From: Panacagrimonas sp965216805
Lineage (GTDB): Bacteria; Pseudomonadota; Gammaproteobacteria; Nevskiales; Nevskiaceae
Reading direction: 5' to 3'
DNA: 64,000 nt
Assembly (NCBI RefSeq): GCF_965216805.1
Contig: NZ_CBDCGN010000002.1
Span: 1,674,001 to 1,738,000 of the forward strand
The position numbers and the translations under genes are program-made. Below are positions 28,758 through 36,795 of the stretch, in pieces. Each line of letters starts with the position of its first letter. Position 1 is the first letter of the stretch. Under the pieces are notes generated by a model that was given only the letters and a program-made list of their open reading frames with translations, was not told the origin of the DNA and did not search any database.

Positions 28758-30068
28758 ATGAGAACGAAAAACGCGCATCGCCTCCCGACCCTGGCACTGC
28801 TGGCGCCCGGATTTCTGCTCGCCACTCCGGCCAGCGCACAGGGCACGCTCGAAGCCCCGGCGGACATCGCCTGGGTGGTCGTGGCGGCGGCCCTGGTGTT
28901 CTTCATGCAGGCGGGTTTCGCCCTGTTGGAAGGTGGTCAGTCGCGCGCCAAGAACAGCGTCAACGTGATCATGAAGAACTACGCCGATCTGTGTTTCGGC
29001 GTGCTGGCGTACTGGTCGGTCGGTTTCGGCCTGATGTTCGGGGCCAGCGTTGCCGGGTGGTTCGGCGCCAGTCATTTCTTTCCGGAACTCGACACCGGGC
29101 CGGATGCGACGTTCTTCTTCTTCCAGGCCATGTTCGCCGCCACCGCAGCCACCATCGTGTCCGGCGCGGTGGCCGAGCGCATGCGCTACAGCGGCTACGT
29201 GCTGGCTTCGCTGGTGATTACCGGTCTGATCTATCCGGTGTTCGGCGCCTGGGCCTGGGGCAGCTTCTACAGCGGCGAAGGCTGGTTGCGACAGATGGGC
29301 TTCGTCGATTTTGCCGGCTCCACTGTCGTGCATTCGATCGGCGGCTGGTGCGCTCTGGCCGGCATCATGGTGCTGGGTCCGCGCCTCGGGCGCTTTTCCG
29401 CATCCGGCGTTGCTCGCCCCATTCCGGGGCATAACCTGCCGCTGATCGCGCTGGGTGGCTTTATCCTATGGCTTGGCTGGTTCGGTTTCAACGGCGGCTC
29501 GACCCTGGCGGCCAACGGCGATGTCGGCATCATCAGCGTCAACACCCATCTGGCCGGCTGCGCGGGATTCGTCGGCGCGCAATTGGCGCAGCGCATCCTG
29601 CGCCAACCGCTGCTGATGACCACCAGCGTCAACGGCAGCATCGCCGGGCTGGTGTCCATCACCGCCGGCTGCGCCACCATGTCGCCGGGATTCGCCCTGC
29701 TCAGCGGTGTTGTCGGCGGGGTGCTGTCGGTGGTCGGGGTGAACCTGCTGGAACGCTTGCGCCTGGACGACGTGGTCGGCGCGGTGTCGGTGCATGGCAT
29801 CTGTGGCGTGTGGGGCACTCTTGCCGCCGGCCTGTTCTATCGCGGCGATCTGTTCGATCCGGTGCGTGTGGGCATCCAGCTCGTCGGTATTTCCGCCGCC
29901 TTCCTGTGGGCCTTCCCGGTGGCTTGGCTCACCTATTGGTTGTTGTCGCGCATCGTCGGCATCCGCGCACCGACCCTGCATGAACAGCGCGGTCTGGACT
30001 TCACCGAGCATTACGAGATCGGCTATCCGGAGTTCCAGAAAGACCTGACGCACGGAGGCAAGAACTGA
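28758..30068 (+). CDS. amt: ammonium transporter Amt
   Basis: 436-residue Amt/MEP channel for ammonium uptake. A signal peptide (LLAPGFLLATPASAQG) precedes eleven hydrophobic helices. The twin pore histidines are present in TVVHSIGGW and VSVHGICGVWG. Start ATG 28758 was chosen because it opens directly into the signal peptide; no strong ribosome site is visible. A longer in-frame start at 28560 would add an Arg-rich leader and include the sigma-54 promoter. No glnK gene is adjacent. Its stop overlaps the next gene (TGATG). Confidence 0.95.
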   Translation: MRTKNAHRLPTLALLAPGFLLATPASAQGTLEAPADIAWVVVAAALVFFMQAGFALLEGGQSRAKNSVNVIMKNYADLCFGVLAYWSVGFGLMFGASVAGWFGASHFFPELDTGPDATFFFFQAMFAATAATIVSGAVAERMRYSGYVLASLVITGLIYPVFGAWAWGSFYSGEGWLRQMGFVDFAGSTVVHSIGGWCALAGIMVLGPRLGRFSASGVARPIPGHNLPLIALGGFILWLGWFGFNGGSTLAANGDVGIISVNTHLAGCAGFVGAQLAQRILRQPLLMTTSVNGSIAGLVSITAGCATMSPGFALLSGVVGGVLSVVGVNLLERLRLDDVVGAVSVHGICGVWGTLAAGLFYRGDLFDPVRVGIQLVGISAAFLWAFPVAWLTYWLLSRIVGIRAPTLHEQRGLDFTEHYEIGYPEFQKDLTHGGKN

Positions 30069-30757
30069 TGGCTGCCGACCCGGCGCGCCGCCGCGAGGCG
30101 CTCAGGATCGGGTTGCAGGGCCTGAAGCTGCCCGAGTCGCAGGTCCTGGCGGCGCTGAACCTGTGGGACCAGGACTACGCGGTGACGCAGCCGGCAGCGC
30201 TGGCCGAATACGTCAAGGATCTTTCGCAGCGCCTGGCCTATTCCATCGAGGAGCGCCACCAGTTGCGCGTGGCGCTGTACGTGGCAATCGCCCGCCACGA
30301 CGGCCGCATGATTCCCAGCGCGCCACCGCCGATGCCGGCGCCGCGCAACGGCACGCCACCTGCGACGGCCGCCGCGCCGGTGGCCGCGGCCAGACCGCCG
30401 TCGCCGCCGGCGTACACCGTTTTCGCGTTCATGGCCGGCGAGATGCTCAAGGCTGTGAACCGCGATGGGCTAGGCTCGGTGGACGATTTCACCCTTGCGC
30501 TGGAACAGCATTGCAGCGCACAGCGCCTGCCGGTGGATATGGTGGTGGCGCTCAATCGCTGGTCGCGCCAGGTGGCCGGTCTGGAAACCCTGAGTACGCA
30601 CCCAGCAGGCGGCTTCGGCGCTGCCATGCACGCCATTTACGCCGCGGCCGCCGAGGCGATCGGGCCGACCGAGGCCGATCGCCAGTTGGCGCGCGCCGTC
30701 AACAGTGCCGAGACGCTGCCGGAAGCGCAGGCATTTTCGCCGCGCCGGCTGTTGTAG
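30068..30757 (+). CDS. unknown protein coupled to amt
   Basis: 229-residue protein I do not recognise. Two helical segments (about 1-75 and 112-220) are joined by a Pro/Ala-rich linker around residues 82-112. No signal peptide, membrane helix or clear motif is seen. The start shares a base with the amt stop (TGATG), implying coupled translation and a possible role linked to ammonium transport. That link is positional only. Confidence 0.8.
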   Translation: MAADPARRREALRIGLQGLKLPESQVLAALNLWDQDYAVTQPAALAEYVKDLSQRLAYSIEERHQLRVALYVAIARHDGRMIPSAPPPMPAPRNGTPPATAAAPVAAARPPSPPAYTVFAFMAGEMLKAVNRDGLGSVDDFTLALEQHCSAQRLPVDMVVALNRWSRQVAGLETLSTHPAGGFGAAMHAIYAAAAEAIGPTEADRQLARAVNSAETLPEAQAFSPRRLL

Positions 30758-30792
30758 GCTGTTGCGGGCCCTGTTCCCGCCGTCGTCGTGTC

Positions 30793-31137
30793 ATGCCTCC
30801 ACTGCCCGTCACCACCGATCAGGCTTACCCGCTGATTTTCGCGGTGGTACGTCGCATCCCGCGCGGCAAGGTGGCCAGCTATGCGCAGGTGGCGTTCGAA
30901 GCGGGTCTGCCCGGGCGTGCGCGCCTGGTGGGGCGCGCGCTGGCCGATGCCGGCGACGGCAAGCTGCCGTGGCACCGCGTGGTCAACGCACAAGGTCGCA
31001 TTGCGCTGCCCAAATCCAGCCTTGATTACGTGGAGCAGCAAACGCGGCTGGTTGCCGAAGGCGTGATCTTTGACGGCGATCGCGTGAGCTTCGCGCGCTA
31101 CGGCTGGAAGCGCAGCCCGGCGCCGGTGATCGATTGA
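30793..31137 (+). CDS. alkyltransferase-like protein (Atl/MGMT family)
   Basis: 114-residue DNA-binding protein of the MGMT fold. The active-site Cys of alkyltransferases (PCHR) is replaced by Trp60 in PWHRVVN. Such alkyltransferase-like proteins bind O6-alkylguanine, flip it out and hand it to nucleotide excision repair instead of removing the alkyl group. The helix-turn-helix region RGKVASYAQVAFEAGLPG and VGRAL are typical. ATG 30793 lies 36 bases after the preceding gene. Confidence 0.92.
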   Translation: MPPLPVTTDQAYPLIFAVVRRIPRGKVASYAQVAFEAGLPGRARLVGRALADAGDGKLPWHRVVNAQGRIALPKSSLDYVEQQTRLVAEGVIFDGDRVSFARYGWKRSPAPVID

Positions 31138-31249
31138 ACCCGCTGAAGCAATTGCCATGGATTGGCGGACGACACGGATCGAAAATCCGCCGCTGGCGCG
31201 GGCTGGCCGGGTCACCGGATCGGTTTAGCGACGATCCCCAAGTTGTGCC

Positions 31250-31492
31250 TAGCCCGCATTTCTCACAGGTGGATCGAGCGATGGCCGTAGGTCGAGGACG
31301 TGCAGGGCGCCGGGGTGGAGCGAACCCCATAGTGGTTCTATGGGGTGAGTGAGCCCCAAGCTCTGCGCGCCGCAGACAGGCCAAACGCGCCGAGAATCCT
31401 CCGACGGTCTGTTTCTGAAGCAAGCGTGAAGAACGCTGTGAGTATAGAAACTGGCAAGGGATTCTCCGGCGACCTGTGAGAAATGCGGGCTA
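31250..31492. mobile_element. MITE-like element, copy 1
   Basis: 243-base non-coding element bounded by perfect 20-base terminal inverted repeats, TAGCCCGCATTTCTCACAGG and its complement (31250-31269 and 31473-31492). CTAG occurs at both borders (31249-31252, 31490-31493), as expected if a CTAG target was duplicated; IS5-group elements use such YTAR targets. It contains a central hairpin (stem ACCCCATAG/CTATGGGGT, loop TGGTT) and an inner inverted pair GCCGAGAATC/GATTCTCCGGC. No transposase is encoded, so it would be mobilised in trans. The rest of the 441-base gap 31138-31578 holds only a faint inverted pair (CACGGATC/GATCCGTG) flanking the element. Confidence 0.85.
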
Positions 31493-31578
31493 GATCCGTG
31501 CTTGTCGGTGTTCATGTTTATACGTGTCATCCGCGGCCAACGGCCGATGCCAACCTTCCGCTACGTCGCTCCCCGGAT

Positions 31579-33633
31579 CTACCAGATCTTGATCCGCATC
31601 TGCGGCGCGGAGTAGAGGCCATCGCCGGGCTGCACGCCGAAAGCTTCGTAGAAGGGCGGCAGATTGGTCACCACACCGTTGCAGCGGAATTCGCTCGGCG
31701 AATGCGGGGCGGTCTTGAGCAGGGTGAGCAGGTTTTCTTCTCGGTACAAACGACGCCAGACCTGCGCCCAGCCCATGAAGAAGCGCTGATCAGCGGTCAG
31801 ACCGTCGATGACCGGCGGCTCGGCGCCCTTGAGCGACAGGTGGTAAGCCTGATGCGCCACGGTGACGCCGCCGAGGTCGGCGATGTTCTCGCCCAGGGTG
31901 TAGCGCCCGTTGACCTTGTAACCGGGCACCGGCTCGTAGTCACCGTACTGTGCTGCGAGTTGCGCGCCCAAGGCCTCGAAGCGTTCGCGGTCCTCGGCCG
32001 TCCACCACATGCGCAGGCGGCCATCACCGTCGTACTGCGAGCCCTTGTCGTCGAAGCCGTGGCTGATCTCGTGACCGATCACCGCGCCGATGCCGCCGTA
32101 GTTGACCGCGTCTTCGGCCTCCACGTTGAAAAACGGCGGTTGCAGAATGGCCGCGGGGAACACGATCTCGTTCTTCTCGGCGTTGTAGTAGGCATTGACC
32201 GTTTGCGGGGTCATGCCCCACTCCTGGCGGTCGATGGGGCCGCCGAGCTTGGCGATATTGCGGTCGTACTCGAAGATCGTCGCGCGGCGGCGATTGCCGT
32301 AGAGGTCGTCGGCCTTCACGTCCAGACTGGAGTAGTCCCGCCAGCGATCCGGGTAACCGATCTTGTAGGTGAACTTGGACAGCTTTTCGCGGGCCGCGAG
32401 CTTGGTCTGCGGACTCATCCAGGTCAGCTCGTCGATGGCGATCGCATAGGCGCGGATCAACTGCTTGACCATGGCTTCCATGCGCCGCTTGGAGTCGGCG
32501 GGAAAGTGCCGTTCCACGTAGATCTGTCCCACCGCCTCGCCTAGCGCGCTTTCCACCGCGCTCACGCCGCGCTTCCAGCGCGGACGGTTTTCCTGGATGC
32601 CGTTGAGCACGGTACCGAAGAACGCGAAGTCCTCGTCGACGAAAGCAGGTGGCAGGATGTCGGCATCGCTGTGCAGCACCTTCCAGCGCAGCCAGGTCTT
32701 CCACTGCGTCAACGGCACGGTCTGCAGCAGCCGGTCCAGGCCTTGCACATAGCTGGGCTGGCTGATCAGTACGGTGTCCAGTTCGCCGTAACCCACCGCT
32801 TCCAGATAGGCCGGCCAGTCGATGAAGGCCGCCAGGCCGGCGAGCTTGGCGCGCGGGTACGGGTTGTAGCGTTTGACTGGATCGCGCAGTTCCACCTTGT
32901 CCCATTGCAGTCTGGCGATCTGCGTTTCGAGATCGAGGACGGTGTCCGCAGCAGCGTCGGGCCGGTCCAGCTCGGCCAGGGCGAGCATCTTCTCGACGTG
33001 GTCGCGGTAGGCCTGGCGCAGCGCGGCGAACTTGTCGTCCTCGATCAGGTAGAAGTCGCGGTTGGGCAGGGTCAGGCCGGCCTGGTAGAGGTCGCCTGCG
33101 TAGCGCGTGGGATCCTGTGCGTCCTGATGGACCCAGGACGCCAACGGCATGCCGATGCCCTTGCGATCCAGCTCCGCCATCAACAGCGGCAACCGGCGCG
33201 GATCGTCCAACGCGTCGATCGCGGCCCAGTCGCCGTGCAAGGGCGCAAGGCCGCGCGCATCGATGGCGGCCTCGTTCATGTAGGCGGCGTAGTAGTCGCC
33301 GACCTTCTGCTCCACGCTGCCGGGTTCTTTGTCGGTACGCGTGGCAAGGGCCTCGACGATGCTGCGCAACTGCGCTTCAGCGGCGTCGGCGAGCTGGGTG
33401 AACGCGCCGTAGTTGGACTTGTCGGCGGGGATTTGGGTCCGCGCCAGCCAGCGACCGTTGGTGGCGCGGTAGAGATCGTCCTGCGGACGCACGGCGGGAT
33501 CGAAGTGACTGCGATCGATCCCCGACTGCGGGGCCGGTGGCAGCGTCGGCGGGCGCCGCTCGACCGGACCGCTGACGACGGCCAGCAGGGTCACCACGGC
33601 AAGTCCAACGATGATCGTCAATGCGGGTTTCAC
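31579..33633 (-). CDS. M13 family metallopeptidase (neprilysin/PepO-like)
   Basis: 684-residue zinc endopeptidase with an N-terminal membrane anchor or signal (TIIVGLAVVTLLAVVSG). The M13 signatures are all present: HEISH (His521, Glu522, His525), the third ligand Glu582 with Asp586 in GENIADLGG, and the conserved C-terminus RIKIW. It likely degrades peptides in the periplasm. Start is GTG 33633, preceded by AGGAG. It is full length for the family. Stands alone on the minus strand, just upstream of MITE copy 1. Confidence 0.96.
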   Translation of the reverse strand: MKPALTIIVGLAVVTLLAVVSGPVERRPPTLPPAPQSGIDRSHFDPAVRPQDDLYRATNGRWLARTQIPADKSNYGAFTQLADAAEAQLRSIVEALATRTDKEPGSVEQKVGDYYAAYMNEAAIDARGLAPLHGDWAAIDALDDPRRLPLLMAELDRKGIGMPLASWVHQDAQDPTRYAGDLYQAGLTLPNRDFYLIEDDKFAALRQAYRDHVEKMLALAELDRPDAAADTVLDLETQIARLQWDKVELRDPVKRYNPYPRAKLAGLAAFIDWPAYLEAVGYGELDTVLISQPSYVQGLDRLLQTVPLTQWKTWLRWKVLHSDADILPPAFVDEDFAFFGTVLNGIQENRPRWKRGVSAVESALGEAVGQIYVERHFPADSKRRMEAMVKQLIRAYAIAIDELTWMSPQTKLAAREKLSKFTYKIGYPDRWRDYSSLDVKADDLYGNRRRATIFEYDRNIAKLGGPIDRQEWGMTPQTVNAYYNAEKNEIVFPAAILQPPFFNVEAEDAVNYGGIGAVIGHEISHGFDDKGSQYDGDGRLRMWWTAEDRERFEALGAQLAAQYGDYEPVPGYKVNGRYTLGENIADLGGVTVAHQAYHLSLKGAEPPVIDGLTADQRFFMGWAQVWRRLYREENLLTLLKTAPHSPSEFRCNGVVTNLPPFYEAFGVQPGDGLYSAPQMRIKIW

Positions 33634-33680
33634 CAGCTCGCTCCTGCTACGGGTTCAGGTGTGGCGGCGCGCCTGAGGGC

Positions 33681-34223
33681 TCAGGGCCGCCGCAGAAAAT
33701 ACAGTGCGATGTAGATGCGCGGGTCGACCATGAGCTCGCGTGTCGCGGCCTGTTCGCCCAGCCAGCGCTCCACGTCCTGCAGTGCCACGCGGTGCACGCG
33801 GATGTTCTCGCCGTCCACGCCGCCGCCGTCGCCGACGCGCACCAGGTCGAACACGCGAGTGAAATGGCCGATTTCGTCGGTCATGCCCGCGGCCACCGGC
33901 CCGCTGCACAGCACTTGCGTGCGACTGCCGCGATAGCCGGTCTCTTCTTCCAGCTCCCGCAAGGCGCTGGCCTCGGCCGATTCGTCGGCGGTGGCGGCGC
34001 TATCGGCGATGATGCCGGCCGGCAGCTCGATCACCTGCCGCTGCAAGGGCAGGCGGTACTGCTCCACCAGCAGCAGCTCCTGTGCGTCGGTCAGCGCCAC
34101 GATGAATCCGGCGCCGGTGGAACGTCTGCGTTGCGCGTACTCCCAGTGGGCGTGGCGCAGCAATCTGAGGAACTCGCCCTCGTGCAGGACGCGCACCTCG
34201 GTCGACGGCACGTTCCTGCTCAT
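33681..34223 (-). CDS. Nudix hydrolase, ADP-ribose pyrophosphatase-like
   Basis: 180-residue Nudix protein. The catalytic helix ESAEASALRELEEETGY matches the E-x7-REUxEExGU part of the box. The preceding Gly is several residues further away than in the standard motif, because of an Ala/Thr-rich insertion. The fold context (LLLVEQYRLPLQRQVIELPAG) matches the ADP-ribose/NDP-sugar group. ATG 34223 directly follows the stop of the carbonic anhydrase gene with no spacer. Confidence 0.9.
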   Translation of the reverse strand: MSRNVPSTEVRVLHEGEFLRLLRHAHWEYAQRRRSTGAGFIVALTDAQELLLVEQYRLPLQRQVIELPAGIIADSAATADESAEASALRELEEETGYRGSRTQVLCSGPVAAGMTDEIGHFTRVFDLVRVGDGGGVDGENIRVHRVALQDVERWLGEQAATRELMVDPRIYIALYFLRRP

Positions 34224-34844
34224 CTACGAAACGTCATCCAGAAAATCCACCACGCCGGACTCCAGCGAGTACTCGGCGCCGATGATGCGCAGGCCGCCCT
34301 GCGCGCACAGGCGCTCCAGAATCTCCGAACCGTGGCGCAGCTGGTTGACCGACGCGCGCACGTTGGAGCGGATCGCCTGATGCATCAGCGCATCGGGGTC
34401 GCGGCTCAGCTCGGTATGCACCAGCGATTCCAGCGCCGGGCGGATGCGTTCGACGATGGCGCGCAGGTTGGGCGAACGCTGCTCGGTCGGCCGCACGATC
34501 TCCGACAGGGTCGCCTTGACCGCGCCGCATTGCGTATGCCCCAGCACCACCACCAGCGGCGTGCTGAAGGATTCGGCGGCGAACTCCACGCTGCCGATCT
34601 GCGAGGGCGCCACGATGTTGCCGGCGATGCGGATCACGAACAGATCGCCGATGCCCTGATCGAATACCAGTTCGGCCGGCACCCGCGAATCCGAACAGCC
34701 CAGCACGATGGCGAACGGATTCTGGCCGGTGACCAGTTCGCGTCGCCGCTCGTGACTGCCGGCGCCGTCAAAGCCGGCGTCACCGGCGGCGAAGCGGAGA
34801 TTGCCTTCCTGCAGTCGCTGCAGGGCCTGTTGCCAACTCAGCAT
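34224..34844 (-). CDS. beta-carbonic anhydrase
   Basis: 206-residue beta-class carbonic anhydrase interconverting CO2 and bicarbonate. Zinc ligands are Cys50, Asp52 (CSDSR), His103 and Cys106 (HTQCGA). The N-terminus (LQRLQEGNLRFAAG) is typical. ATG 34844 follows GAGGA; a longer TTG start at 34871 was not used. It sits between a cytochrome b561 gene (stop 10 bases upstream) and a Nudix gene (no gap), so the three are probably one transcript. Confidence 0.95.
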   Translation of the reverse strand: MLSWQQALQRLQEGNLRFAAGDAGFDGAGSHERRRELVTGQNPFAIVLGCSDSRVPAELVFDQGIGDLFVIRIAGNIVAPSQIGSVEFAAESFSTPLVVVLGHTQCGAVKATLSEIVRPTEQRSPNLRAIVERIRPALESLVHTELSRDPDALMHQAIRSNVRASVNQLRHGSEILERLCAQGGLRIIGAEYSLESGVVDFLDDVS

Positions 34845-34854
34845 TGCATCGTCC

Positions 34855-35406
34855 TCATGGGGTGCGCGCAAACCACATGCGTCGCAGCGTGTTGTCGCGC
34901 AACACGTAGTGATGCGCCAATGACACCAGCGCGTGTGCGCCGATCAGGTAGTAGCCGAACTCTCCGACGGTGCCGTGCCAGTACTTGATCCGGTCGCCCA
35001 GTGCCTCGTTCGGTTCCAGCAGCGCCGGCAGGGGGATGCCGAACCACGACAACTCGGCGTCCATGGCGCCGAACATGGCCCAACCGGCCAGCGGCATGCC
35101 GATCATCAGGCCGTACAGCGCCAGATGCATGAGCTGCGCCGCACGTCGCTGCCATGGCCGCGGCGGCGGCCGTATCGCCGGGGTGGGCGCCCCCAGGCGT
35201 GCCAACACGCGTACCGTCACCAGCGCCAGCACCGTGATGCCCAGGGTGAAATGCCAGCCCTTGAGCGCGTCGCGCGGCGCGCTGTCCTTGGGAAAGAACT
35301 CGCGCAATTCGATACAGGCGTAAACCGCCACCAGCAGCACCAGCATCAGCCAGTGCAATGCGACCGACAGGGCGCCGTAGGCTTGCTCGTTGTTTCGCCA
35401 CTGCAT
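34855..35406 (-). CDS. cytochrome b561 family di-heme membrane protein
   Basis: 183-residue inner-membrane protein with four hydrophobic helices. Histidines suited to bind two b hemes are visible (VALHWLML, KGWHFTLG, LMHLALYG, RIKYWHGTVGE, AHALVSLAHHYV). Such proteins pass electrons between quinol and a periplasmic partner or act as superoxide:quinone oxidoreductases (CybB type). Start ATG 35406 lacks a strong ribosome site; GTG at 35451 is the alternative. First gene of the small operon with carbonic anhydrase and Nudix hydrolase. Confidence 0.88.
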   Translation of the reverse strand: MQWRNNEQAYGALSVALHWLMLVLLVAVYACIELREFFPKDSAPRDALKGWHFTLGITVLALVTVRVLARLGAPTPAIRPPPRPWQRRAAQLMHLALYGLMIGMPLAGWAMFGAMDAELSWFGIPLPALLEPNEALGDRIKYWHGTVGEFGYYLIGAHALVSLAHHYVLRDNTLRRMWFARTP

Positions 35407-35523
35407 GAGGGTAGGGAGGTTCGAACCGGCCTGCAGTCTGTCGTCTTGCACCGCCTGCGGGCAACCATCTGCCTGGCCGCGGCGCGGATTACACTGCGGC
35501 TCTTCTCACTTTCGCCCGATGCC

Positions 35524-36453
35524 ATGGCCGCCAGCAGCCTGTTGACCCTGATCGACGACATCGCCTCGATCCTCGACGACGTCGCCGCGATGACCAAGGT
35601 CGCGGCGCGCAAGACCGCCGGCGTACTCGGCGACGATCTGGCGCTCAACGCGCAGCAGGTGAGCGGCGTCAACGCCGATCGAGAACTGCCGGTGGTGTGG
35701 GCGGTGGCGAAAGGTTCGGCGCTCAACAAGCTGATCCTGGTGCCGGCGGCGCTGGCCATCAGCGCAGTGTTGCCCTGGGCGATCACGCCGCTGCTGATGC
35801 TGGGTGGCGCGTTCCTGTGCTACGAGGGGTTTCACAAGATCGCGCACCGCTTTCTGCATCCGCCCGGCGAACCGGAGGCGCACCACGCCGAGCTGATCGA
35901 GGCGGTGGCCAATCCGGCGGTGGACATGGTGGCGTTCGAGCGCGACAAGATCCGCGGCGCCATCCGCACCGATTTCATTCTTTCCGCCGAGATCATCGTG
36001 ATCTCGCTCGGCACGGTGGCCGCAGCCGGCTTTGCGCGCCAGCTCGGCGTGCTCACCGCAATCTCATTGGTGATGACCGTGGGCGTCTACGGACTGGTCG
36101 CCGGCATCGTCAAGCTCGATGACGCCGGCCTGTCCCTGAGCCGTGCGCGCGACGCGTTCCGACGCCAGCTCGGACGCGCCATCCTGGTGTTCGCGCCGTG
36201 GCTGATGAAGACCCTATCGGTGGTCGGCACCGCTGCCATGTTCATGGTCGGTGGCGGCATCGTGGTGCACGGCATCGCGCCACTGCAAGGGGGCGTCGAC
36301 GCCGCCGCTGCCGCCGCCGGCGGCATCGTAGGGGCGCTGGTTCCGACCCTGCTCGGCGCGCTCGCCGGCATCGTCGTCGGCGCGCTGTGCGTGGCGGCGG
36401 TGATGCTCGGACAGAAGATCGCGAAAGGGTTGCGCGGCGCCGCGAAAGCCTAG
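35524..36453 (+). CDS. DUF808 (YedI-like) inner-membrane protein
   Basis: 309-residue membrane protein of the DUF808 family, function unknown. It starts SLLTLIDDIASILDDVAAMTKVAARKTAGVLGDDLALNA (family hallmark, residues 4-43) and has about six hydrophobic helices. It is full length compared with E. coli YedI. Its stop codon TAG (36451-36453) lies within the border of MITE copy 2, so the element supplied or replaced the original stop. Divergent from cytochrome b561. Confidence 0.92.
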   Translation: MAASSLLTLIDDIASILDDVAAMTKVAARKTAGVLGDDLALNAQQVSGVNADRELPVVWAVAKGSALNKLILVPAALAISAVLPWAITPLLMLGGAFLCYEGFHKIAHRFLHPPGEPEAHHAELIEAVANPAVDMVAFERDKIRGAIRTDFILSAEIIVISLGTVAAAGFARQLGVLTAISLVMTVGVYGLVAGIVKLDDAGLSLSRARDAFRRQLGRAILVFAPWLMKTLSVVGTAAMFMVGGGIVVHGIAPLQGGVDAAAAAAGGIVGALVPTLLGALAGIVVGALCVAAVMLGQKIAKGLRGAAKA

Positions 36454-36699
36454 CCCGCATTTCTCACAGGGGGATCGAGCGATGGTCGTACGTCGAGGAC
36501 GTGCAGGGCGCCGGGGTGGAGCGAAACCGATGGTAGCTCCATCGGTTGAGTGAACCCCAAGCCCTGCGCGCCGCAGACAGGCCAGCGCCGATCCAGCCGG
36601 AGAATCTTCCGACGGTCTGTTTCCGAAGCAAACACGAGGAGCGTCGTGAGAATGGGAATGGCATGGGATTCTCCGGCGACCTGTGAGAAATGCGGGCTA
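36451..36699. mobile_element. MITE-like element, copy 2
   Basis: 249-base copy with the same perfect 20-base terminal inverted repeats (36451-36470, 36680-36699) and CTAG at both borders (36450-36453, 36697-36700). Sequence outside the hairpin is close to copy 1, with scattered substitutions and small indels. The central hairpin is AACCGATGG/CCATCGGTT, loop TAGCT: its three differing stem positions are each paired changes. The inner inverted pair GCCGGAGAATC/GATTCTCCGGC is perfect here. No ORF with coding character. The rest of the 342-base gap 36454-36795 (96 bases) shows nothing assignable. Confidence 0.85.
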
Positions 36700-36795
36700 G
36701 CTCGGCCGGTGGCCGCCCTTCACACGAACGGCGCCATCGTGACCGTCGGCGGCGGACACGCCATCCAGTTGGACCGAACCTCGCCGCGAGCGTGA

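Noticed and set aside
31134..31530. Short frames inside the MITE copies, including similar minus-strand peptides from both copies
   Set aside because: Similarity only reflects the repeated DNA. Stops and frames differ and no start signals are seen.
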